Notes: generated from the letters alone by a model not told the origin. 64,000 nt of DNA from Novosphingobium sp. (GCF_039595395.1 NZ_JBCNLP010000001.1:2294001-2358000); one strand, 5' to 3'. Counted from the stretch's first letter, positions 9,031-18,132 are shown. Translations and numbers: made by a program.

Positions 9031-9658
9031 CGCCGACGACGCGGGCGATGAATTCGTCGAGCAGGTCTTTCAGGATCTCCAGGGAGGGCAGGTCCATGAT
9101 CATCGCGATATAGCCGCGAATGTCCCGGCTGCGCACCGCGAAATCGATATAGAGAAAGAGCACGAGGCTCTTTTCAGAGGTTTCGGCTGTCACATCGAAC
9201 AGGCTGGCGCTGCTGCCGCGCAGCACTTCGGGCAGCGTCATCGTCAGCGAGCGCTTGAGCATATTGGCCATGGTGGCGAGGCAGGCATTGAGGATGATGT
9301 TGCCCGTCTCGCACAAGGCCTCGCTCTCCATTTCGACGAGATCCTCAATGGCCACCTCGCCACCGGTCACCGCATGGACAAGCTCAAGGCTGTTGGTCTC
9401 GGGGAAGATCAGCAAGGCCCGGCCCGAGAAAGGCCCGGAGAAATCCTGCCTGACGGCCACCAGATCGGTGATTTCACGCTCGCTGATCAGCCGCGCGGCG
9501 CGGCGCTGGCTGACCACCTCAATGGAGGGGACGGACAGCAAAACCTGATCGCCAATCATCTTGCGCAGGCTGGAGGCAGCCCGGCTGACGCCGATGTTGA
9601 CAATCTCCGTCAGCGCATCGCGCTCAAGCTCGCCAAGCGTGATGCTCTCGCCGCTCAT
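9020..9658 (-). CDS. cheC: CheC-type CheY-phosphate phosphatase
   Basis: A 212-residue protein with the two CheC active-site repeats: LTEIVNIGVSRAASSL near residue 16, where the usual N-x-G-x-G-N-A is partly changed, and ETGNIILNACLATMAN near residue 117. CheC proteins dephosphorylate CheY-type regulators. The gene overlaps the response regulator start by four bases, which fits that regulator as substrate. No cheD is visible in the cluster, although CheC commonly works with CheD. Membership in the CheC/CheX/FliY family is clear. Which subtype it belongs to is less certain. Confidence 0.85.
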   Translation of the reverse strand: MSGESITLGELERDALTEIVNIGVSRAASSLRKMIGDQVLLSVPSIEVVSQRRAARLISEREITDLVAVRQDFSGPFSGRALLIFPETNSLELVHAVTGGEVAIEDLVEMESEALCETGNIILNACLATMANMLKRSLTMTLPEVLRGSSASLFDVTAETSEKSLVLFLYIDFAVRSRDIRGYIAMIMDLPSLEILKDLLDEFIARVVGDDA

Positions 9659-10038
9659 GCCCGTTTCGACCGCAGGCGCAGCGCCGAGCCCGAAAGGAAG
9701 GGTTCCAAAGCGTCGGCGGTCACCGGCTTGGCCACGAAAGCGGCGCCGATCTCACGCGCACGCGCGATGATCTCATCCTGAATGTTGGCGGTGATGATGG
9801 CAATGGGCATGTCGGGGTAGAGAACGCGCAACTCGCCCGCAAGTTCAAGCCCGTCCTTTTCGCTCATGTTGAAATCGATCAGCGCGAGGTCAGGAGCCTG
9901 GCTGGCAATGACGTCGAAAGCCTGCGCCGCGCTGCCGGCTTCCAGCTTGTCCCACTCCGGCTGGAGGGCGGCAAGGGCCTTGCCCGCAACGATCCGGGCG
10001 AGCTTGCTGTCATCAACAATCAGAACGGTGATCGGCAT
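9655..10038 (-). CDS. Single-domain response regulator (CheY-like)
   Basis: A 127-residue stand-alone receiver. The acidic pocket is VDD at residues 8-10, the phosphoacceptor is Asp55 in LALIDFNMSEKDGLE, the switch Thr is in IAIITANIQD, and the Lys is in FVAKPVT. It has no output domain, so it acts by protein-protein contact like CheY. Likely phosphodonors are the CheA in the same operon or the hybrid kinase. The neighbouring CheC is the likely phosphatase. A 60-base gap separates it from the STAS gene upstream. Confidence 0.9.
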   Translation of the reverse strand: MPITVLIVDDSKLARIVAGKALAALQPEWDKLEAGSAAQAFDVIASQAPDLALIDFNMSEKDGLELAGELRVLYPDMPIAIITANIQDEIIARAREIGAAFVAKPVTADALEPFLSGSALRLRSKRA

Positions 10039-10098
10039 TGGCTTCTCCGGGCGGCTTATGGTCGCGGCCCTGCATTGAAATGGGGTTTGACCTGCGTA

Positions 10099-10362
10099 TT
10101 ATGGATTTTTTGGCGTCGTGTCGTTATCTGAAATGAGGCGGAGGAAGATTTCTCGGGAGAGGGGGCCTGCGGTAGCCTGTCCCCGGATGACAGGGCGAAC
10201 GGCCAGCAGCACCTGCATGAGCGCCATATGCAGTCGCTGCAGACCTGAGATGTCGATCGTTGCTTGCGCGTCTTCCTCGAGCGCGCGAAGCAGATCCTCA
10301 GCATCCTCGGCAGGGCATCGCCCGGCAAGGTAAATCACTCCGCCTTCAACCCTGACACTCAT
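10099..10362 (-). CDS. STAS-domain protein
   Basis: An 87-residue protein. Residues 1-85 show the pattern of a STAS (anti-sigma-antagonist-like) domain: short strands (VRVEGGVIYLAG), then ATIDISGLQRLHMALMQVLLAV, where the serine of IDISG could be a phosphorylation site as in SpoIIAA-like proteins. It overlaps the end of cheA by four bases, so it is translated as part of the chemosensory operon. STAS proteins occur in alternative chemosensory pathways, possibly as scaffold or partner-switching output. Its partner here is not apparent. Confidence 0.75.
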   Translation of the reverse strand: MSVRVEGGVIYLAGRCPAEDAEDLLRALEEDAQATIDISGLQRLHMALMQVLLAVRPVIRGQATAGPLSREIFLRLISDNDTTPKNP

Positions 10363-12299
10363 GCCAGAAGCTCCTGGACGTCAAGCACCAGCAGCACGCT
10401 GCCGTCCCCCATGATCGCCGAGCCAAGCATGCCATGTGCCTGCCCCAGCACGCCGCCATGCGGTCTGATCACCGTATCGAGGCGTTGGGATATGTTTCCA
10501 ACCCGCAGCGCGACAGGACTGCCCTCGACATGCGTCACCACCAAACGGGCGGTGGGGGCGGTCATCGAGGGTAAACCAAGCAGGCCGGCAAGATCGACCA
10601 CTGGAACGGCCGAACCACGCAGCACGCAGACCTGCCCAAGCCCGGCCGGCTTGATGGCGGAGGCGTCGATCCGCAGCGTCTCGCGAACCTGCCCGAAAGG
10701 AATGCCAAAGCGGTCCCCTTCGATCTCGACCACCAGCAATTGGGTGGTAAGGGCATGTGCCGGGAAGCGCATATGAAAGCTGGTGCCCGATCCCACCTTG
10801 CTCTCGACTGTGATGGTGCCACGCAGGCGACGCACCGCCACCTGCACCGCATCCATGCCCACGCCCCGTCCGGAGAGATCGGTGATGGCGGCGGCGGTGG
10901 AAAAGCCGGGCTCGAAAATCAGGCGTAGCGCACTCTCATCATCGCTCAAGACGGCGTCCTGGTCGAGCAGGCCGCGTTCGACGGCCATGTGGTGGATGCG
11001 AGCAGGGTCGATGCCGGAGCCGTCGTCGCTGAGGGTTGCGGTGATGGCGTCGCCGTCCCTCGCAAGGGTCAGCCGCAATCGGCCCTGAGGCGGTTTGCCA
11101 GCCGCTTGCCTAACGGCGGGCATTTCGATGCCATGATCGATGGCATTGCGCAGCAGATGTAGCAGCGGCTCGAACAGGCCCTCGGCGATCTGCTTGTCGG
11201 CTTCGATGGTTTCGCCTTCCATCGTGAAGGCCACGGACTTGCCAAGGGCGTCAGCGATTTCGCGGGCGGCGCGCGGCAGGCGGCGCAGCGTGCCTTCGAG
11301 CGGCACAAGCCGGATCTGGGCCAGATGTCCATGCAGGCTGGTTGCGACACGTTCGATGCTGGCTTGAGCGCTGCGCAGCCGGGAAGCCATGGCGCGGTCC
11401 AACTGACCCATTTCATTGGCGAGAGGTGCAAGGGAATTGATGGCGATGGCAAGATCACGAAGGCCATCCGCAAGCGCGTCGATGCGCGTGGATTCGATCC
11501 GCAGAAGGGCGCCGTCAGCCGTGATCTTCTCCCCATCTGGCTTGCGGGAAGCGCGGGGCAGGGCGGCGAACTCGACCTGATCGGGCTGCAAGCGGAAGGC
11601 GGCACGCAGATCGGCCTCATCAGCGGCGCTCAGCCCCTCGATCAGCGAAAGGCACGCAAACGGATCGAGTTCGGCGGTCCTTGGCCATGATCCCTCGGCA
11701 GGCAGGATCGCCAGTGCGACCAGATCCGGTATCGCTTCCACCACGGCGAGGGGGTCTTCACCGCGAAAGAAGCAATCCGCATCGGGACGATAGCGAAAAG
11801 CGATCAGATCGGCGATGGACTGATCGATCTGATGGGCTTCGCGCGCAACAAGGGCGGTGAGCCAGTCTGTCGCCTGGCTAGGGGGCTCGGATGTACTGGC
11901 TTCTGGCAGCTGATCCGCGACATGCCCGCGCAGGAGAGCGAGCACGGCGCTCGCCCGCTCTTCGGCATCGCCGGGCAAGGCACCGTCTTGTTCCATGGCA
12001 TCGATCCAGCGGTCGGTCTGGTCGAGGCAGGCTGTCAGCCCATCCAGCGTTGCCGATCGCAGCAAGGCAGCGCCTTTGCGGGCCTGTTCCAGCACATCTT
12101 CCGCCGCGTGCAGTAGTCGCTCTGCCGGCGAGAGCGCGAAGATCGCGAAAGAGCCCTTGAGCGTGTGGATTGCCCGAAAGGCGCTGTCGATGGCAGCGCC
12201 GTCGATCGGATCGCGGGCCAGCATTGCGAGATCCTTGGCCGCCTGGACAACCAGCTCCCGGCTTTCAATCAGGAATTGTTCGAGCAACTCGTCCATCAT
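10359..12299 (-). CDS. cheA: Chemotaxis histidine kinase CheA
   Basis: A 646-residue CheA. The order is Hpt domain at about 1-105 with the phosphorylated His45 in FRAIHTLKGSF, a long variable linker, dimerisation helices at about 280-345, an ATPase domain with LLRNAIDHGIE, DDGSGID and DLSGRGVGMD at about 350-500, and a CheW-like domain at about 510-640. A clear P2 CheY-binding domain is not seen. The ATG overlaps the cheR stop (ATGA). Two ATG codons stand in tandem and either may be used. It phosphorylates the response regulators of this operon under control of the MCP/CheW pair. Confidence 0.94.
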   Translation of the reverse strand: MMDELLEQFLIESRELVVQAAKDLAMLARDPIDGAAIDSAFRAIHTLKGSFAIFALSPAERLLHAAEDVLEQARKGAALLRSATLDGLTACLDQTDRWIDAMEQDGALPGDAEERASAVLALLRGHVADQLPEASTSEPPSQATDWLTALVAREAHQIDQSIADLIAFRYRPDADCFFRGEDPLAVVEAIPDLVALAILPAEGSWPRTAELDPFACLSLIEGLSAADEADLRAAFRLQPDQVEFAALPRASRKPDGEKITADGALLRIESTRIDALADGLRDLAIAINSLAPLANEMGQLDRAMASRLRSAQASIERVATSLHGHLAQIRLVPLEGTLRRLPRAAREIADALGKSVAFTMEGETIEADKQIAEGLFEPLLHLLRNAIDHGIEMPAVRQAAGKPPQGRLRLTLARDGDAITATLSDDGSGIDPARIHHMAVERGLLDQDAVLSDDESALRLIFEPGFSTAAAITDLSGRGVGMDAVQVAVRRLRGTITVESKVGSGTSFHMRFPAHALTTQLLVVEIEGDRFGIPFGQVRETLRIDASAIKPAGLGQVCVLRGSAVPVVDLAGLLGLPSMTAPTARLVVTHVEGSPVALRVGNISQRLDTVIRPHGGVLGQAHGMLGSAIMGDGSVLLVLDVQELLA

Positions 12300-13141
12300 G
12301 GCCGACGATAGACGATTGCGTCGGCAAGGCGAGTCACCGTGAAGCGATCCGAGATGCGGCTCATCGACTCGCTGTGCCCGAGGCAGAGATAACCGCCCGG
12401 ATTCAGTCGATCATAAAGAGTTTCGCCTGCTGCGATGCGTGCATCATCATCGAAATAGATCAGCAGGTTACGACACAAAATAACATCGAATCGGCCAAGC
12501 GGGGCCACGCTGGCCGGATCAATGAGATTGGCCTGGGTGAAGCGCACGGATTCGCGAAGATCCGCAATGATGCGCCGCTGACAATGCTGCTCGGGCTCGA
12601 AATAGCTGTTCAAGAGGGCTTCGGGCAGACGTGCGAGCGAGCGTTGCGAGAAATTGCCCTCCACCGCTCTGGCCAAGGCGGCAGTGTCAATGTCGGATCC
12701 CACGATCTCGATGTTATAGGCATCGACCAGCGTCCAGTTTTCCAGCAACCAGATGGCGATCGAATAGGCCTCTTCCCCCGTGGCACAGGGCATCGACCAG
12801 ATTCGTACCAGATCGCCAGGCGTTCGATGCCGCGTGATCTCGGGAAGAATATCGCGCGAGAGCGCGGCAAGCTGATGCTCTTCGCGATAGAAATAGGTTT
12901 CATTGATGGTGAAGGCGTTGATAAGCGCTTGCCGCTCACCGTCATCATCAACAGCGAAATCAAGATAGGCGGAGGCGGTTGCCGCACGCCGTCGAGCCAT
13001 CCGTTCGGCAATGCGTCGCTCGATATAATAGCGCTTGTTCTCTCCGAAGACCATGCCGGTCCAGCCGTGGATCAGGGTTGAAACCCGCGCAAGCTCCAGA
13101 GCGGTGAGGGCCGGCAAAGGCGGGGAGGACTGTCTGGTCAC
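12296..13141 (-). CDS. cheR: Chemoreceptor glutamate methyltransferase CheR
   Basis: A 281-residue SAM-dependent methyltransferase of the CheR family. It has the N-terminal helical domain, then NETYFYREEHQL near residue 79 (family NETxFFR), the SAM-binding stretch SMPCATGEEAYSIAIWLLE, and LCRNLLIYFDDDAR near residue 224. It methylates receptor glutamates and so sets adaptation together with CheB encoded just upstream. Both ends overlap the neighbouring genes by four bases, as expected for a tightly coupled operon. Confidence 0.94.
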   Translation of the reverse strand: MTRQSSPPLPALTALELARVSTLIHGWTGMVFGENKRYYIERRIAERMARRRAATASAYLDFAVDDDGERQALINAFTINETYFYREEHQLAALSRDILPEITRHRTPGDLVRIWSMPCATGEEAYSIAIWLLENWTLVDAYNIEIVGSDIDTAALARAVEGNFSQRSLARLPEALLNSYFEPEQHCQRRIIADLRESVRFTQANLIDPASVAPLGRFDVILCRNLLIYFDDDARIAAGETLYDRLNPGGYLCLGHSESMSRISDRFTVTRLADAIVYRRP

Positions 13142-14223
13142 GGCGTCAGCAGCGCCATCAACTCGCCGGCGATCGTGTCAAGCGCACAGATGCGCGATGC
13201 CCCGCCCCGGCTCACCAAGGCGCCAGGCATACCCCAGACGACAGCAGTGCTTTCGGCCTCGGCGATGGTCTGGCCGCCTGCCTGCTTCAATCTGGCCATG
13301 GCTGCTGCTCCGTCATTGCCCATCCCTGTCATCAACACCCCGATCAGCCGTTGGGGTGCGACCAGGCGCAACGCGCTGTCGACAAGGCGATCCACGCTGG
13401 GGTGCCAGAGATGGGCCTCACTCATTGGCGCGGGCAGGGCGACCAAATGACCGGCCCGCCGGGAAAGGATGAGATCGGCATCCCCCCGCCCGATATAGGC
13501 ATGTCCGGAAGCCAGCGGGGTGGCTTTATCGACCTCCATGACATCGAGCGCGCAGAGCCGGTCAAGCCTTCGCGCCAGGGGGCCCGTGAAGGAGCCGGGC
13601 ATATGCTGAGCAATCAGCACGGGCCAGGGAAAGCCGGCTGGCAGGCCTCCGAGCAACCTGTCGAGCGCGGGAGGGCCACCGGTCGAGCAGCCGACCAGCA
13701 CCAGACCGGGCATATCCGTGGGTGAGGGGGCGATTGTAGTTTGGACCGCCGCGAGAGGGTTAGATGGGGCCGGAAGGCGGCGCGGTGCTCGCGCGCGCAG
13801 CCTTTCCCGCAGTCGATGACTGCGCGGAACGCGGGCTGTCGCGGCGGAACGGACCCGGGTCACGAGATCCGCGGCAATGGCGTCGATCTCGAGAGAGAGG
13901 GCGCCCTTGGGTTTGGGAATGAAATCCACCGCGCCCAGTGCCAGCGCTTCAAGTGTTTCCTCCGCCCCTTCGGCGGTCAGTGAGGAAACCATGACCACCG
14001 GACACGGGTGAAGCACCATGATGCGATCGAGACAGGCAAGCCCGTCCATTTCCGGCATATGGATGTCGAGCGTGATCACATCCGGACGGAAGGTGCCAAG
14101 CTGCTCGAGCGCTTCGGCGCCGTTGCGGGCCACGGCGATCTCGAAATCACCGGCAGTGGTGAAGATTTCCGTCAGCAGGCGCCGCATAAGGGCGGAATCG
14201 TCGACGATCAGCAATTTGGTCAC
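13138..14223 (-). CDS. cheB: Chemotaxis methylesterase/response regulator CheB
   Basis: A 361-residue two-domain CheB. Residues 1-115 form a receiver with VDDS at the start and the phosphoacceptor Asp53 in TLDIHMPEMDG. The C-terminal methylesterase domain starts near residue 165 and has the catalytic Ser in GCSTGGPPALDRLL, His in IAQHMPGSFT and Asp in MTGMGNDGAAAM. It removes methyl groups from receptor glutamates when phosphorylated by CheA. Overlaps of four bases couple it to cheR and to the cheW-like gene. Confidence 0.94.
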   Translation of the reverse strand: MTKLLIVDDSALMRRLLTEIFTTAGDFEIAVARNGAEALEQLGTFRPDVITLDIHMPEMDGLACLDRIMVLHPCPVVMVSSLTAEGAEETLEALALGAVDFIPKPKGALSLEIDAIAADLVTRVRSAATARVPRSHRLRERLRARAPRRLPAPSNPLAAVQTTIAPSPTDMPGLVLVGCSTGGPPALDRLLGGLPAGFPWPVLIAQHMPGSFTGPLARRLDRLCALDVMEVDKATPLASGHAYIGRGDADLILSRRAGHLVALPAPMSEAHLWHPSVDRLVDSALRLVAPQRLIGVLMTGMGNDGAAAMARLKQAGGQTIAEAESTAVVWGMPGALVSRGGASRICALDTIAGELMALLTP

Positions 14224-15617
14224 GTTCGGGATTTCGCACCCTTCTTGCCCAGTTCAGTCAGCAGGTCGCGCTCGGCCTTGTCGAGCAATTCCTCCGGGCT
14301 CACGATCAGCACCAGACCATCCTGCCCCTCAACCGTCGCGATCCTGTCGAACACGCGCATTCCCTCAACCCCCAGATCGGGCGCTTCGCGCAAGCAGGAG
14401 GCGGGCAGGCGGGTTACCTCCCGCACGGCATCGACCAGAAATCCGGCGGTGAGCTTTCCGATTTGCACCAGGATCACACGGGGCCTCTCCGCGACCACGC
14501 CTTCGCCCTTGAAACGCTGGGCCTGATCGATCACGGGCACGATCTGGCCTCTGACCTCCATCACGCCTTTCACGAAGGCAGGCGCGCGCGGCAAGGCGGT
14601 CAGGCGGGGTGGCAGGGCCGTGACTTCGAGGACGGCTTCGATGGGCAGACCGAAATGATCCTCGCCGATCATGAAGGTCAGGAAGGACAGGTCTTCCTCG
14701 GCCGTGAGGGCATCGCTCATGGTTTCGCCAGTCCCCGTATCGTCTGTAAGCAGCCCAGTCGTTAAGTCCTGGCCGACCAGATGATCGGTAGCGAGCACCG
14801 ACAGGAGCCGCTGGCTGTCGCCACGCCTGCAGATCGCCTGAATGCGCGCCTCGCTGCCGCGATTGAGCAGCTGGGGGACCGGATCGATGGCCGTTTCGAC
14901 CACCCGCTCCACAGACTGGATCGCATCGACAACGAGACCGAGCCGATGCGCCTTGACGCGCGCGACCACCACCGCCGACCGTCGCTGCCCCTCGGCCCTC
15001 TCCATACCCAGCAGACCGGCAAGCGAGACCAGAGGCAGGATCATGCCCCGCCAGGCGATGCTGCCCACGGTCGCCGCATCGGCATGCGGCATCAGCGTGA
15101 CGTCTTCGGGGAGTGCAAGAACCTCTTCCACCGCCGACAGGGGAAGCGCGAAGTCCTGTTGCCCTACGGTGAAGGCAAGCATGGCGAGGCTTTCGACCTC
15201 CTCCTTGCCGCTTTCCACCGTTGGGACGGAACGACCGGATGTGGCGCGCCTCCTGCGATCGGGCATGGCGCCTGTGATCAGGGCTGCAGGATCGAGCAGC
15301 GGAACTCCGGGAGCTACACGCCCATCCAGCAGCTCCGACACCGCTGTGACGGCCAGCCCGACCTGCCCGTCCAGATCGGTAAGAATGATTCGCTCGCACG
15401 GCACATCCTCGCGCCCCATCAGCCGCGCGAACGAGAACACTGGAATGGCGTCACCGCGCAGACCGGCAACGCCGAGCAAGGCTTCGGGCGCATGAGGCAC
15501 CCGCGACAATCTGGGCGTTGGCAAGACCTCCAGCGCCGTTTCCGCCGCCATGGCAAACCTTTCCGCGCCGAGGCGGAAGGTCAGCAACCTGGTGGTGGAG
15601 GCAGTCGCGGCGGGCAA
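14220..15617 (-). CDS. Triple-domain CheW-like coupling protein
   Basis: A protein of about 465 residues with three CheW domains in tandem: residues about 10-98 (TTRLLTFRLGAERF), 145-282 (LAMLAFTVGQQDFALPL) and 308-442 (LSFLTFMIGEDHFGLPI). Linkers separate them. Normal CheW is a single domain of about 160 residues. It couples receptors to CheA. The start is uncertain: no ATG precedes domain 1 without running deep into the MCP gene. A TTG at 15615-15617, six bases after the MCP stop and preceded by GGCGAGG, fits best. Three CheW modules could bridge several kinases and receptors in an array. Confidence 0.85.
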   Translation of the reverse strand: MPAATASTTRLLTFRLGAERFAMAAETALEVLPTPRLSRVPHAPEALLGVAGLRGDAIPVFSFARLMGREDVPCERIILTDLDGQVGLAVTAVSELLDGRVAPGVPLLDPAALITGAMPDRRRRATSGRSVPTVESGKEEVESLAMLAFTVGQQDFALPLSAVEEVLALPEDVTLMPHADAATVGSIAWRGMILPLVSLAGLLGMERAEGQRRSAVVVARVKAHRLGLVVDAIQSVERVVETAIDPVPQLLNRGSEARIQAICRRGDSQRLLSVLATDHLVGQDLTTGLLTDDTGTGETMSDALTAEEDLSFLTFMIGEDHFGLPIEAVLEVTALPPRLTALPRAPAFVKGVMEVRGQIVPVIDQAQRFKGEGVVAERPRVILVQIGKLTAGFLVDAVREVTRLPASCLREAPDLGVEGMRVFDRIATVEGQDGLVLIVSPEELLDKAERDLLTELGKKGAKSRT

Positions 15618-15621
15618 ACGC

Positions 15622-17535
15622 TCAGGCCTCGCCAGCGGCAAGCACGGTGGCGATCGAAGCAATATCCTCGATGGACGCAGCCAGGGCTTCTGCCGCTTCG
15701 CTTTGCTGGCGAGCCGCAGCGCTGGCATCTCGAGCGGCGACCGAGGCGAGATCGGCAGCTTCTGCGATCTGCCGCGTCCCACTCTGGATTTCGCGGACGG
15801 CGCGCAGAATATCCTGAGCTCCCGTCAGGATTACGCCATTTTTCTCGCGTGCTGTTTCCAATCCGGCAACGACCTGCGCAAAACGCTCGACCATGGCACG
15901 GTTGCGCTCGATTTCGGCTTCTGCTGCGCCGACGACCTGTTCCAGCTCACGGCGGATCGTGGCGATCTGGTCCTGAATATCGCGCGCGCCCTCCTTGCCG
16001 CGCTCGCTGCTGTCCGCGGCTCCGCGCGAGAGTTTACGAATGTCGGCAGAAACCAGAGCAAAACCGCGCCCAGCCTGACCGGCACGGGTGGCCTCTACTG
16101 CGCCGCTGACGGCCAGCATGCTCGTTTGCACAGCGGCGAGCGCCAGGCGATCGGTGATGGTCTCGATTTTGCGACTGGTGCTGTGAAGGCCGGAGAGCAA
16201 GCTCAGAACCGCATTGATCTCAGCGATCGCTGAAGCCACGCCATTGGCAAGGCGATTGACCAGTGCGGCGCTATCGCGCGCAGCCTGCACGATCCCGACG
16301 ATACTTTCATTGGCAAGAGCGGCGCGGTCCTGCGCACGCTGGGCGGCAGCCTCGATCTGCGCAATGGCAGCATTGGACTGTGCAGTTGCAGCGGCCTGAA
16401 CATCGGTGCCCCGGCCAATTTGATCGAGAGCGGTCAGGATCTGGGTTGCCGATCCCGACAGTTCCTGCACCGTCGCAGAAAGCTGCTCGGCAGCCGCCGC
16501 CACCTGTTCGGCAAGAGCCGATTGCCCGTCGTCCTGAAGTTTGCCAGTCATTTTGGCCAATGCTTCTGCGGTTTTCTGGCTTTCTTCCAGTGAGATTGCC
16601 TGCTGCTCCGTAGCCCGCCGTGCCTCGGCGGCGGCTGCCGTCTGCTCCTCTGCGGCACTGGCGACCTGCTCAGCCCCCCGTTCGGCTTCGCGCGCCGCCA
16701 ATTCGGATTCGCTGGCAGCCTGTAGAATGTCCTGCGCGGCGAGCCCGAGTTCGACCAGATTGTCACGCCCCGCCGCGAGCTCTGACACGACCTTACTTCC
16801 AGCCTGGGCTTCTTCGGTTGCCTGGACAGATGCGGCGCGTAATTTCTCGGCGATGCGGAGCACATCCTGCGCGATCACGGCTGAAAGCGCGCGAATTGTG
16901 CCGGCTCCAGCCTCGGAAGCTTCGGCAATCGCCCGGACTTCGTCCGCGACGAGGGAGAAACCGACTCCATCGGAGCCGGCTCGCGCAGCTTCAATGGCAG
17001 CGTTGAGCGCGAGCAGGCTGGTCTGATCCGACACATCGGCCACTTCTGCCCCGATCGCGTCGATGTTGCGCGAGGCTGCTTCCAGAGCATCGATCAGCTC
17101 GACGCTGGACAACTGGCGCTGGGCGCTCAGGGTAATTGCCGCGACTGAACTGTCGATCAATGCGCCGATCTCGCCGAAGGCTATAGCTGCCCTGTCTGTC
17201 TGCTGACGCGCCTCGTCGGCTCGATCTCGCGCATCCTTGAAACCGGATCCAAGGGATGCGATCAGCCCAAGCGATTCCTGAGCGGCACCTGCTGCTTCCT
17301 CCGCGCTGCTCGCGATATGGTCCATGGTGTGTTGCAATTCCAGCGTCGCCGCGGAGGCTTCGCCCAGCCCGCTTGCCAATTCCTGCGTCGCCTGATCGAT
17401 CCTGCCTGCAGCAGTGACAGCTTTCCGTCCGGTCGACTTAACGGATGTCCGTCGGGGCTGTGCAGGTGGCGCAACAACGGCCTCAGCCACAGATTTTGCG
17501 CGAGCGCCGAGGGTCGATTTCTTTACGAGCGCCAT
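15622..17535 (-). CDS. Soluble methyl-accepting chemotaxis protein with two signalling tips
   Basis: A 637-residue, Ala/Glu-rich, almost wholly coiled-coil protein without signal peptide, transmembrane segment or recognisable sensor domain. It holds a canonical receptor tip at about residues 168-205 (SDQTSLLALNAAIEAARAG, then GFSLVADEVRAIA). A second, diverged copy lies at about 465-505 (AVQTSMLAVSGAVEATRAG, then GRGFALVSADIRKLS). Typical MCPs have one hairpin tip. It is the first gene of the chemosensory operon and presumably the receptor for its CheW and CheA. The N-terminal 45 residues are basic and low-complexity. Confidence 0.88.
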   Translation of the reverse strand: MALVKKSTLGARAKSVAEAVVAPPAQPRRTSVKSTGRKAVTAAGRIDQATQELASGLGEASAATLELQHTMDHIASSAEEAAGAAQESLGLIASLGSGFKDARDRADEARQQTDRAAIAFGEIGALIDSSVAAITLSAQRQLSSVELIDALEAASRNIDAIGAEVADVSDQTSLLALNAAIEAARAGSDGVGFSLVADEVRAIAEASEAGAGTIRALSAVIAQDVLRIAEKLRAASVQATEEAQAGSKVVSELAAGRDNLVELGLAAQDILQAASESELAAREAERGAEQVASAAEEQTAAAAEARRATEQQAISLEESQKTAEALAKMTGKLQDDGQSALAEQVAAAAEQLSATVQELSGSATQILTALDQIGRGTDVQAAATAQSNAAIAQIEAAAQRAQDRAALANESIVGIVQAARDSAALVNRLANGVASAIAEINAVLSLLSGLHSTSRKIETITDRLALAAVQTSMLAVSGAVEATRAGQAGRGFALVSADIRKLSRGAADSSERGKEGARDIQDQIATIRRELEQVVGAAEAEIERNRAMVERFAQVVAGLETAREKNGVILTGAQDILRAVREIQSGTRQIAEAADLASVAARDASAAARQQSEAAEALAASIEDIASIATVLAAGEA

Positions 17536-17804
17536 TATTCAGTCCCGATCATCAGTTGCGCTGGTTCTAAGGGAGCCGTGCGCGCGGCGCTAGGGGGGGA
17601 TGACCAATTTTCCAATCCGCTGTCTCCGCTTCGGCAGGGCCGGCGCAAAAGTCTTGGGAGGCTTCGATCATAGCGCGGATGCGACCAGCTAGCGCATCCA
17701 TGGCGAAGGCCTTTGTGATCATTTCCATCCCGAGCCCCAGAAAGCCAAGGGACCTATAGGGCCGCTGGTCTTTTCCATCAGGATTGGGAAAATGGACGGA
17801 GACT
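17536..17804. promoter_or_regulatory. Divergent intergenic region between the MCP operon and the DksA-like gene
   Basis: About 270 bases lie between the start of the chemosensory operon (minus) and the zinc-finger gene (plus), and must hold both promoters. I see no clear -35/-10 pair or operator. The plus-strand gene has a GGAG ribosome binding site at 17799-17802. Confidence 0.4.
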
Positions 17805-18068
17805 ATGGCTGGAGGATGGACCCGCGACGGAGCAGTGGAGGACCAGATCGAGGATAGTGTGAAAGAAGCGGTGGATTTCGCGCGATCCCGCATGCCTGCC
17901 GGCGATGGCGAACCCTTCTGCATGATTTGCGGAGAGGAAATCCCCGAAGCTCGGCGCAAGGCACTCCCGGGCGCACGAACCTGCGTTGCCTGCCAGGAAA
18001 AGCGAGACAGCAGCGCGGCCAGGTCCTCCTTCAACCGTCGCGGCAGCAAGGACAGCCAGCTGCGGTGA
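17805..18068 (+). CDS. DksA/TraR-family C4-type zinc finger protein (YbiI-like)
   Basis: An 87-residue protein starting MAGGWTRDGAVEDQIEDSV, which closely follows the N-terminus of E. coli YbiI. This decides the start over an ATG seven codons upstream. Four cysteines form the zinc site in FCMICGEEIPEARRKALPG and TCVACQE. Short TraR/DksA-like proteins may bind RNA polymerase in the secondary channel and modulate stringent-type control. This one lacks the long coiled coil of true DksA. Function beyond the family is unknown. Confidence 0.85.
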   Translation: MAGGWTRDGAVEDQIEDSVKEAVDFARSRMPAGDGEPFCMICGEEIPEARRKALPGARTCVACQEKRDSSAARSSFNRRGSKDSQLR

Positions 18069-18132
18069 CAGGCGCTATGATGGCCGCGACAGCTGTCTCG
18101 CGCAGGGTTGGCCGCCGGAGTTATGTCGGCAC

